Origin: Dicyema japonicum
Lineage: Eukaryota; Dicyemida; Rhombozoa; Dicyemidae
Assembly (NCBI GenBank): GCA_011109175.1
Contig: RDEW01000007.1
Span: 91,424-155,423, forward strand
Reading direction: 5' to 3'
Length of the DNA stretch: 64,000 nucleotides
The translations under genes and the position numbers were made by a program. The notes under the pieces are model-generated. The model ran no database searches and was not told where the DNA came from. It saw only the letters and a list, made by a program, of their open reading frames with translations. Below are positions 56,203 through 64,000 of this stretch, piece by piece. Positions within the stretch are counted from its first letter, which is position 1, and every line of letters begins with the position of its first letter.

Positions 56203-57883
56203 TTTATTTATTTTATTAATAACCCCGAAAAGGGAACACCAAGAAAGAAGGAGTAATCCAACTAATTAAGTGATCCCGGTACGCCTCAACAGGATCGAGA
56301 GGTTTTTCCTGTGTTCCTCCAGAGTACCCACGGCTTTCCTGAATAAACGACGATCATCTTTCATTAGGTTTGAAGAGGAGTGGGTTTTTCCCCAAATTTC
56401 GTGTATTTGAAGCCTTAGCCTTGAATGGAAGAAACGACTTGTTTCTTGGCCACAGACAGATGAAGCCGGAGCCATTATTTTGATTGCGGCGTGGTCAAGC
56501 ATTGGAGGGAAAGATCGGGGGTAGATTCGTTTGACGTGCTAGTTTTCCAATTAGGGTATTGATCTTGAGTGAATTTGATATCGAAGCTCCATAGGCCCAT
56601 GAGGCACAAGCGTACTCAATCGTCGGTTTTAGGAGTTGATTGAACACGACGAGGGCGCATTCCTGTGAAGGTTTGGACTTCAAGAGCGGTTTGATAATAT
56701 TAAGTTTCCTGAGACCCTTTGTCATAACGTTCTTCACATGTTGAGAAAATGACATCAAAGGGTCAAATGTCACTCCCAGGATAGTTGGACGAGTCTGTAG
56801 TGGTAAGGAGTCTCCAAAAATGTTCAAATCAGTGTATGTTTTTCTTTTCTGTCCGTGGTGAAGATTGTATAGTGTTGATTTGTCCCTGGATACGGAGAGA
56901 CGATTCAACTTCAACCAGGCTCCCAGGTCGTCAATATGTGACTGAAGCTCTGATTTTGCTGTACCACGTATTTGTTCCTGCTAGCGATATTAGTCGTCAG
57001 CATAAGTGAGAAGCATTGAATCTGGTCCTCCAGGGCAGGGTAAATCGTTGAAGAATAAGTTGAATAACGCCGGAGAGAAGGGCATCCTTAAGGGACGCCA
57101 TTTGGTAGGAGACGGGACCTCGATCTTGCGTGGCCTATACAGACACGTCCTCTTCTTCCGGAGAGAAAATTGGCTATCCATCTTTTCAAATCCGTCTGAA
57201 TGGTTGTGTCAAAAACCTTTTCGTGAGTAATGTTCTCGAGACAGAATCGAACGCCTTCTGGATGTCCAGGGAAACCATATTGTCCGTAGATGGCGTTTCG
57301 GTATGTTGAACCCTTCTGATAAAATTGAGACAGTGAAGTCAAATGTGTCGTAGTTGAACGCTCACATTTGAAACCATGTTGAAAGTGGCAGTCTGGCAAA
57401 TGGGTTTAATTTTCCAAGTACGAGTTTCTCCATTAGCGCGATAATGCGCACGTTAATGAAATTGGACGGTAGGAAGAAGGTAAGGTTTTCGGTTTTCCTG
57501 GTTTAAGGAGGTATTATAAGTGAGTTTTCCATTTGCATGATGACGTTCATGTTAGAAGACAAATTAAAAATTGACGTAATCGAATTGATTGCAACATTAC
57601 CAAGGTGTTTTAGCAAAATTCCCGGAATGCCGTCAGGTCCACACGTAAAGATCTCTTCATCGATCTTATAGCCTGTGTGACCTCAGCATGCGTAAACAAT
57701 TGATCCATGAAGTTGTTTAGGCATAAATTCCGAAGTGACAAGAATGGATTTCGAGAAGTCCTTGTGGCTTATGGATGCGTAATATTTCATTAGGTTGTTA
57801 ACTTGCACAGTATTTGGAGCAGAAAAAGATTCTGATTCATCTGATAAGTTTAGCTTGATTCGACGAATAGTTTTCCATAAAAG
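56203..57883 (-). mobile_element. Family-A LINE nested in a family-C LINE
   Basis: 5'-truncated family-A copy with 13-bp duplications. Minus-strand pieces: NNLMKYYASISHKDFSKS near the 5' end, HGFKCERSTTTHLTSLSQFY, WIANFLSGRRGRVCIG and LLPNGVP (57088-57399), LFNLFFNDLPCPGGPD with LLTYADD (56990-57181), PTILGVTFDPLMSFSQHVKN and TIEYACASWAYG (56495-56914), and ILLRRTGIT-stop at 56266. The tail is GGGTTATTAATAAAATAAA. Frameshifted in at least four places. Confidence 0.9.
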
Positions 57884-57896
57884 ACTCTCTCCTTTA
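57884..57896. repeat. Target-site duplication ACTCTCTCCTTTA, right copy
   Basis: Pairs with 56190-56202. Confidence 0.9.
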
Positions 57897-57944
57897 GAAG
57901 TTCCGGATTTTTTTTTAATTTTAAAGACTAATTAAAAATGAAAA

Positions 57945-58870
57945 CATTAATTTCCTTTAGAATAATCAGTTATTCTTGTTTTAATGTTCGTTTTGATGTT
58001 TCTACTAACATCATCGAAGACATTGAAGACATTTAAGTTAACTTCATCCTTCTGTTTAAAGTACTTCCTCAATGTATAGACAGCATTCGTTGCATCATAG
58101 TCTAAAACGACTTGTTCATTCTTTTGTTCTCCATCATTAATGCATTCTTTGTCATCATCATTTTCATCCAAATTTTCCAGGATCTCTTTATTCTCTGTAT
58201 ACTCATAGAGAAGAAACTCATCTTCTGGAAATGGATCATTTATTTGCAGCCTTGAAACAAATTCTTGATAAGTTTCAGGAGGAAATTCGTCATTAATTTC
58301 TTCATAAAATCTTGGGTCCATTCAGCATGTCGAAAACAGCTGATAATTTTTGTACTATTCAGTTTTTTTCCATGCTTGATAGGTATAATTATAGCATTCT
58401 TTAGGCTTATTTCTTTACATGCTTCGGTTGATGATTTTCCGTCTTCAATTTTTTCAGTTTTTTTGAATTAACAAAATAAAAATAATAAGAAAATAAAAAA
58501 AATTATTTTTAAAAATGCGGCGGATTCGAGAGGTTTTTACTGTAATAATAATATTTTTCTTTGTTGAGTAACCAATTTCTCATTTAGCTTGCATAACCAG
58601 CTTTTGATAATGTTCTTAGTCATCCATGCACTTTTGGAAGCAAAATATAAAACACTAAAATCTTTAACATTGAAATTTTTGAAACAGCAAATTATATTTC
58701 CCAAGCCTTTTTTTTAATTATTGGCCCTGATATTGGAAAATCATGTTTTCTGAGTTTCTGGAATTTTTCAAATACTTTGTGATCAAATTATTTGTCTTTT
58801 GATGTTGGTGCCCCGATTTGGGGCTCCAGAAAATTTCCAAATTTGGAAATTAATGCTGGAAAATAGACTC
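57945..58870 (-). mobile_element. Tigger-like transposon remnant
   Basis: The minus strand encodes FSVLYFASKSAWMTKNIIKS and LNEKLVTQQRKILL (58560-58690), matching FGILYAASKNSWM of the element at 7917, then a CFRHAEW block and an acidic C terminus (intact frame 58321-57947). At about 58839-58858 lies the same 20-bp palindrome found at 8007-8026, next to GGGGC-rich subterminal sequence. The N-terminal half of the transposase is deleted and no outer terminus is visible. Confidence 0.75.
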
Positions 58871-58917
58871 CAAATGAAAATGCCCGATAAGCGGGTGTGC
58901 TCCACCGCCGGGGTATA

Positions 58918-58976
58918 TTTTCCTGATGCCTCCATCAGCTCAGTTGGGTTCGGATTTTGTCCATAAAGTTGCTGAA
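58918..58976 (-). repeat. Duplicate of an ERCC6L-like exon segment
   Basis: 59 bases match 61005-61063 (the start of an exon encoding FQQLFEQNPNPTELMEASGK) with about two differences. It lacks the rest of the exon and any reading continuity. Confidence 0.85.
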
Positions 58977-58979
58977 TTT

Positions 58980-59495
58980 GGAAGCAGCCATGAGGGAACT
59001 CAGACCGTTATACAAAGAGAATATGATTAGCAGACGATGTCGACCTAATTTCCAAAGACTAGAGCGCTCTTGGAACATTTATAAGAAATTGGGAAATGGA
59101 TTCCAACTGTAAATAAAACAGAATTCTCTTGTAAGAGAATGTGAGGATATTATACGAAGAATGCGGTTATACATAAAGTATTATGACTTAAAAGAAAAGG
59201 AGTCAGCATCAAACTCAGGATACTGCTATACAATTTGCTTATATTTTAATACAACGCTGGGACCTGGGTTGCCTCTAAGGGAAAAGTAGAGAGGTTGAAC
59301 TTGTTCCACATGGACCATATGAGAAAAAAAGATAAATTTTCCTGCAATAATACGAAAGTACTTGAAAAAACGTAAAACATTAATTGACGACCTGGAAGTA
59401 TTAAGAGCCATAGATTATAATAGGATGTATGAAATTGACACTAAAATTGTTCTTTTGCTGCACATAAATATGGCTGTGGCGAAAGTGCTAATAAA
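58980..59495 (+). mobile_element. Family-B LINE fragment, decayed
   Basis: Plus strand: SRRCRPNFQRLERSWNIYKK region, then FILQYNAGTWVASKGKVERL (counterpart of KPILTYNAGTW), DDLEVLRAIDYNRM and a tail GCGAAAGTGCTAATAAAATA. Internal deletion and stops. Confidence 0.65.
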
Positions 59496-59748
59496 ATAAC
59501 AACAAATTAAATAAATGAAAACCTCAGTAAAATTATTTACCTATAGGATTATATAGAGTATAACCTGGCCAAAGAATATATCTTAATTTTAAAGCCAATC
59601 TCCGTAAACTTTCATCATTGTTAGTGATTTCCATTGCATCAAAATAGTTAGCTGATTTCACCAAATCACTAGAATAATTAATTCACAAACTCAATAACTC
59701 CCAGTAAATCACTATCAGACTATCTCTAGCAATCAAACCTTATTTAGA

Positions 59749-61350
59749 CTATAGATTACTGAACTCATTTAATGATGGTTCAATACTTTGAGAATTATCA
59801 AAAGACTCAGAGGCAAGTACCTCACCCATGTAGTCTAAATAGAATCACCAATTACCTTCCTGATCACTCTGAAATAGACTAAAAAACATATTGCCAGAAA
59901 AAGTCTCATCTATAAAGTCAGTACAAGAAGTTAATATACTTTATAATCATTCACATCTTCAATAAGAGATTTTTTTACTATCCACATCTTGGTTGATTTT
60001 ATTAATTGATTTGCTAGCAGAGATATCCTTACTTAACTCAATCATAGGAGACTTAATATCATCGTCATCATTGATTTCACTCATAGCAGATTTACCATCA
60101 ATATTCACATTGGTTTCTCTCACGTGTAAAGAATCGACGAGGAATTCTTACTATATTTTTGTTTAGTCGAGGTTCTTCATCCTCATGGTCATAGTCAGTT
60201 AATTCTAATATAAGTAATTTTTAATCATTCGTCCACTTGATTGAATCATCATGGTTATGATCTCATCATTAATCACATATCCATTCTCAAATAAAAGTTC
60301 ATGATTAGATATTCCAAAGCAATCTGAAATTACTAGTTAAATGACCATCAAATCCTCTAAAATGCCTCATACAATCTTCAAAAAGTGGAGGAATCTCAGA
60401 GGCCACGTGGGACAGTTGAATCTGAGTCTTAGAGAGGTGAACTTTACGTTCGTCAAACGAAAACAGTTCTGTGAGTTCCATAAATGAGAAATATTGGTTA
60501 AAAAATCTATCCTTATCATCTGGCTTACTGAAAAGACCACGGTTTATGGTATCCTTGATTACTTGTGTCCTGTAAATCTTCTCTTCCACAGTCCCGCAGG
60601 TAGTGAGTCTATAGACCACGACAGGTCGATTCTGTCCTACTCTATGAACTCGGGCCACCGCCTGATTATCGTTGGCAGGATTCGAACTTGGATCATCTAC
60701 AATGAGGTCCCTCCCTTACATATCACAACACTGTCCGCTTCGGTGAGGTTCAGTCCGACACCTCCAACCATGGTTGTAAGCAATAGGAAAGACACACGGC
60801 TATCTCTAGCCTAAACGCCTTTATAATCTGGTTCCTCCGCTCTTGAGAAGTAATACTTAACAGGAAATGTCTCTGTTAATAAAAATGAAACGAAACCTGT
60901 CCAGTAAGGATATTCTCTATCATATCTAACACAACTAAGGCTGAATATTAGAGTTCTGTGACCTTCAGCTTGGAGGGAATTCAACAGTCTAATTACAAAT
61001 TTCAATTTTCCTGATGCCTCCATCAGCTCAGTTGGGTTCGGATTTTGTTCAAAAAGTTGCTGAAAACTAAAGTAAAAAACTTATTGAGTACGTACTCTCC
61101 AAATCCTTTATCCCTGAGAATTTCTCAGAGAGCTCTCTAATACGTGAAAGAGGCAATCTTAAAGGATGTTCAGAGAGTTTCTTTAAATTTTGAATTGCTA
61201 TTAGAAAGGACTATGAAATGACTGAATTAGTATACTCTGTTAAAGTCATCAACATCAATTAATTGTTTGTACCGAAAGATCTGCTGATTACTGAGATATG
61301 TCCAACATACGAGGTCCAGTTTTAGGGGGATTTCAATATATTGTGAGTTT
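59749..61350 (-). pseudogene. ERCC6L/PICH-like SNF2 helicase, C-terminal half
   Basis: PICH is a SNF2-family DNA translocase acting on stretched anaphase DNA. Minus-strand exons: 61236-61350, 61092-61210, 60897-61066, 60720-60872, about 60335-60696, then a second C-terminal exon. GT-AG introns are 25, 25, 24, 23 and 22 nt. Motifs: IEIPLKLDLVCWTYLSNQQI, HPLRLPLSRIRELSEKF, LMEASGKLKFVIRLLNSLQA, HRTLIFS, ERRNQIIKAF, TTMVGGVGLNLTEADSVVI joined across the 23-nt intron to DPSSNPANDNQAVARVHRVG (helicase motifs V and VI), YRLTTCGTVEEKIYR, and GISNHELLFENGY after the 22-nt intron. An acidic Ser/Asp-rich tail runs to about 59749 with unresolved joints. Single-base shifts in the third and fourth exons, and LINE copy B directly upstream, make it a likely pseudogene. 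Confidence 0.85.
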
Positions 61351-61484
61351 ACTTCAATTTATTTATTTATTTTAATAACCCCGGGAACACCGAGAAAGAA
61401 AGACAAAAGAGTCAGACAGTTAGGTGATCCCAGTCCTCGCAATCACTTGTGCCATTCGACGTCTGTGATCCTCCATCGTCCCCA

Positions 61485-62425
61485 CTACTTTCCGGAAGAG
61501 CCTTCTCTCGGTTTTTGCAGAGGAATCCGATCGGGGAGAATGTTCAATTTTGTCTGAGTTTTAAGGGATGCGACTTGAGTCGAGCGGTTCCGTATTGCAA
61601 TGACTACGTCGTCTGCGTAGGATAATAGCAGGGAATCTTCGTCTCCATCATTAGGTAGGTCGTGTAGGAAAAGGTTGAATAGAATTGGTGAAAGTGGAGA
61701 CCCCTGGGGTACCCCGTTCGGTAGTAATCGTGATCTAGATCTGAGATCACCACTGACTACTCTTCCACGTCTTCCAGACAAAAAGTTGGCCAGCCATAAT
61801 TTCACATTCGGACGAATATTAGTAGAAAAATTTTTCCAACCAAGATTTTCCTCGAAACAGTGTCAAAGGCTTTGTTGATGTCAATAGAAACCAAGATTGT
61901 GCGTTTGTGAGGCGGAGGATGGGTGTTAAAACCGTCGGCAATGAACTGCGATAAAGTTGCCAAGTATGTAGCGGTGGACCTACCGCGGAGGAAACCATGT
62001 TGAAATATAGGACGCGGAAGATACGGAATAATGACTGATAATACAAGTTTCTCCATAATTTTTGACAGTGTGCTGGTAACGGAAATAGGCCTGTAGGATG
62101 CAGGTTCTGTCTCTGGTTTCCCAGCCTTCAATATCGGTCTGATGATAGAATTCTTCCAAATCTTAGGAATAATATTATAGTTAATGGACAGATTGTATAT
62201 ATGCGTGAGGTAGCCAATTGCGTAGTGGCTTAGGTGTTTTAGGTGAATAGAAGATACTTTGTCAGGCCCGCACGCCCGTGAGCTCTTTAATCTGGTGATC
62301 ACATCCAAGACTTGGTCATCTGTGAATAGTTCGTGGTAAGGTTCCTTCTTCGGTTTATGGGCACGCACCTTAATGTCCAGGTGTTTCGAGAATGGTTTGA
62401 AGCTAATTCCAGCGTAATGTTTCAT
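61485..62425 (-). pseudogene. Family-A LINE reverse transcriptase (copy B)
   Basis: The frame at 61802-62425 carries RLKSSRACGPDKVSSIHLKH, IIRPILKAGKPETEPASYRP, HGFLRGRSTATYLATLSQFI and TILVSIDINKAFDTVSRKIL. The frame at 61485-61805 carries WLANFLSGRRGRVVSG, LLPNGVPQGSPLSPILFNL and LLSYADDVVIAIRN. Only one shift near 61810 separates them. The thumb is deleted, so the enzyme is incomplete. Confidence 0.85.
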
Positions 62426-63062
62426 AAGGATGTTAGGATGTAGGTGGCATAAGTGTTCAGGAGAAGACTTTCCGGTTCCGTCTGCATCATCCAGCTCCGA
62501 CTTGACTTGTTTAAGAGTTTTCCAGAAGTGTCGGGATGTACTTTTCCTGTCGAGGTGGTTAACTAGATGCTGCCATCTCTTGTCCTTGTGTTCTTTTATG
62601 CTCTGACAGATCTTTTATTCAGTTGTCTGAGGGCTGTCAAAGACTTCATGTCCAACAGATGGCATCTCTTCAGCCGGTCTCTTTGTTTTATAAGACTTAT
62701 TGTATAAGAGCTGAGGGTAGGAATAAACTTCTTGTATGACGATATAGGAATAAAAATATGGTCAGCTTTCTGAATGGCAGCGCTGATAATTTCAGCGGCC
62801 TCATCAATGGAGCGTATTGGAAAGGATAATCTCCGAGCCAAGAATTTATCCACAAGGTTACTGAAACCAGACCAGTCAACCTTCGTATAATCCTTGAATC
62901 TTTTTGATTTCGCCGCCGTCTCCTGTATCGTCGAAGACCTCTCAATTTTAGAAGGATTGGATTGTGGTCACTGGGAAGCCGTAAAAGACGTTCCAGGAGA
63001 TGAGTCCAGCCAGAGAAGGTGAGCATATGTTAAGTCGGGGGATGTGCAGCTATCAGTCATCC

Positions 63063-63803
63063 TTAATGGGTCCTCGTATGTGAGTTAGGGTTGTTCAGTA
63101 TAATCAGGTCAGGAAGATAATTTGCAATGAGTTTTCTTCGGTTATCAGATAATTGGGAAGTGAGCCAAACTGGATGTCGTGCATTAAGATCCCCACATAA
63201 CAGTAGATTTTTCAACGTTGAAATGCGTGATAAATCAGGGGTGTAAGATGACGGACACGATCCTTGTGGAGGAATATATAAATTAGCTAAATGGATCCAA
63301 AAGAACGGGAATAACACCATTTTGACAGTAATCTGCTCCAAAGTCTTGTCGGAGCCAAGAAGCTCTGAGGTTAGTTGAGTTGTATCCACAAAAAGAAAAT
63401 CGTTCTTTATAATAGTAAGTAGTCCTCCTCCGCGTCTTCCCTGACGATCTTTACGGATCACTGTGTATCCGGGAAAAGAGGGTGTTGGTATGGAGGGAGA
63501 TAGCTTGGACTCCTGTATTAAAGCGAGGTCAGCCTCATTTTCGCGGAGGAGAGCCCGGAGTTCAAAGATTTTCTTCCTGATCCCATTTGTATACAGTTGT
63601 ATAATTGTAAAACCTCTCCATGGACCAGGATTGGTTTCGACGTCTCCACATAGAAGAATCAAAAGTCTGGACAAATGGGACACCAGACAGGGTCGAAGAC
63701 ACAGGGGATGAAAGGACCACCAGACGGTGGGGAGAAGCTGTTGGCTCTTTTCGTTCCATTTTGGAATGGGTGACACCGTTTCTGGTGAGCCACATGACAC
63801 CAC
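63063..63803 (-). CDS. 2A leader plus endonuclease of LINE copy B
   Basis: 246 open codons with the same layout as 34982-35884. About 50 leader residues end in LSRLLILL, then CGDVETNPGP (63621-63647), then FTIIQLYTNGI, LALIQESKLSP (Glu), GGGLLTIIKND, LANLYIPPQGS and LLCGDLNARHPVWLTSQ (intact GDLNAxH, where copy A has KDLNARHL). The C-terminal SDHNPILLKL lies in the next frame near 62985 after a shift. Confidence 0.9.
   Translation of the reverse strand: MVSCGSPETVSPIPKWNEKSQQLLPTVWWSFHPLCLRPCLVSHLSRLLILLCGDVETNPGPWRGFTIIQLYTNGIRKKIFELRALLRENEADLALIQESKLSPSIPTPSFPGYTVIRKDRQGRRGGGLLTIIKNDFLFVDTTQLTSELLGSDKTLEQITVKMVLFPFFWIHLANLYIPPQGSCPSSYTPDLSRISTLKNLLLCGDLNARHPVWLTSQLSDNRRKLIANYLPDLIILNNPNSHTRTH
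63621..63647 (-). other. 2A-like ribosome-skipping motif GDVETNPGP (copy B)
   Basis: Identical in protein and DNA sequence to 35690-35716, so it is conserved between the two copies while neighbouring sites differ. Confidence 0.95.
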
Positions 63804-63810
63804 GCTAACA

Positions 63811-64000
63811 TTTTCATTCCATACATCTAAGATATATTATAACACACTTAATATTATCATAACAGAAAAGATAAATTAACAAAGTGTATTTAATAAATAA
63901 AATTAAATACTAAAAAATGGAGTAAATAAAAGAATAGTAATGTGCTAATCCACAATAAACCTCAGTTAATATGACTGATGCATCCCAAGTCCATTACATC
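63811..64000. other. AT-rich edge, no gene recognised
   Basis: Expected to lie next to the missing 5' half of the SNF2 gene, but no helicase motif is readable here. Confidence 0.4.

Larger units (their letters stand above)
53935..57915 (-). mobile_element. Family-C LINE, most complete copy, with a nested family-A LINE
   Basis: The 3' end at 53935 matches the copy at 1197. Minus-strand coding runs from upstream of 57915, through the nested insertion at 56203-57883, to the nuclease. The frame LLKERVNRKHLEADVRAALR is continuous across the insertion when the insert and one 13-bp duplicate are removed. Confidence 0.85.
61355..63810 (-). mobile_element. 2A-bearing family-A LINE, copy B, with internal deletion
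   Basis: Nearly identical to 31966-35880 over its length. Relative to copy A (without the hAT) it lacks about 550 bp of the thumb region; the junction lies near 61538. It retains the 2A leader, endonuclease, and fingers-palm up to YADD. The 5' end stops about 30 nt short of copy A. The 3' tail joins the helicase pseudogene at 61350. I found no convincing target duplication. Confidence 0.9.

Noticed and set aside
61355-63810. Target duplication for LINE copy B
   Set aside because: Compared bases on both sides (61330-61360 and 63800-63840) and found no repeat above chance.
63811-64000. Continuation of the SNF2 gene 5' half
   Set aside because: Minus-strand reading gives only short AT-rich frames without helicase motifs.
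1-64000. CRISPR arrays, bacterial operons, rRNA genes
   Set aside because: No regularly spaced repeats, no Shine-Dalgarno-linked gene runs and no ribosomal RNA sequence were seen.

Overview
This window is nuclear DNA from an animal-like eukaryote. It is AT-rich, holds no bacterial operons or CRISPR, and is dominated by non-LTR retrotransposons (LINEs) and cut-and-paste transposons in many states of decay. Between them lie a few single-copy animal-type genes. Their introns are extraordinarily short: I could place 23 GT-AG introns of 21-32 nt (median 24) in five genes by requiring that removal restores the family alignment. Introns averaging about 25 nt in an animal gene set are the published hallmark of dicyemid mesozoans (cephalopod kidney parasites), so a dicyemid is my best guess. 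That attribution is inference, not proof.

Host genes, left to right: a Mediator MED14-like C terminus cut by the window edge (1-558); a small RGS-domain protein (5298-5905, four exons); an NRAMP/DMT metal transporter (11761-13490, minus, eight exons); a CPVL-type serine carboxypeptidase (about 20565-21500) whose 3' part is replaced by a LINE; a short intact gene for mitochondrial ribosomal protein mL63/MRPL57 (36070-36471, three exons); and an ERCC6L/PICH-like SNF2 helicase C-terminal half (59749-61350, minus), cut at its 5' side by a LINE. All except mL63 carry one or more single-base frame breaks, so they are either decaying or affected by consensus errors.

Mobile elements fall into recognisable families. 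(A) APE-type CR1/L2/Jockey-like LINEs whose ORF ends in ...GIT-stop: two near-identical copies (31966-35909 and 61355-63810, minus), plus 21500-22300, 28850-30130, 30136-31953, 43700-45678, 50540-52975 and 56203-57883. Four of these carry an intact or decayed 2A-like ribosome-skipping motif in front of the endonuclease. (B) RTE-like LINEs with YADD, an HVLR...GRPR tail and a short TAA-type 3' end (6345-7630, 16580-18665, 24340-26560 and several 3' scraps). (C) LINEs with a YLDD reverse transcriptase, a zinc knuckle and a C-terminal PD-(D/E)XK-like nuclease (1197-1925, 19720-20230, 22890-24075, 41630-42810, 47090-47650, 53935-57915). (D) a fourth LINE family at 38560-41500. DNA transposons are a complete-ended Tigger/pogo element (7917-9812) with two relatives, an IS630/Tc1-like element (25219-26262), and a BED-finger hAT element (32636-33573).

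The elements are nested: the hAT sits in a family-A LINE with an 8-bp target duplication, a family-A LINE sits in a family-C LINE with a 13-bp duplication, and the IS630-like element sits in a family-B LINE. This gives a relative order of activity. The remaining AT-rich stretches show nothing I can name.
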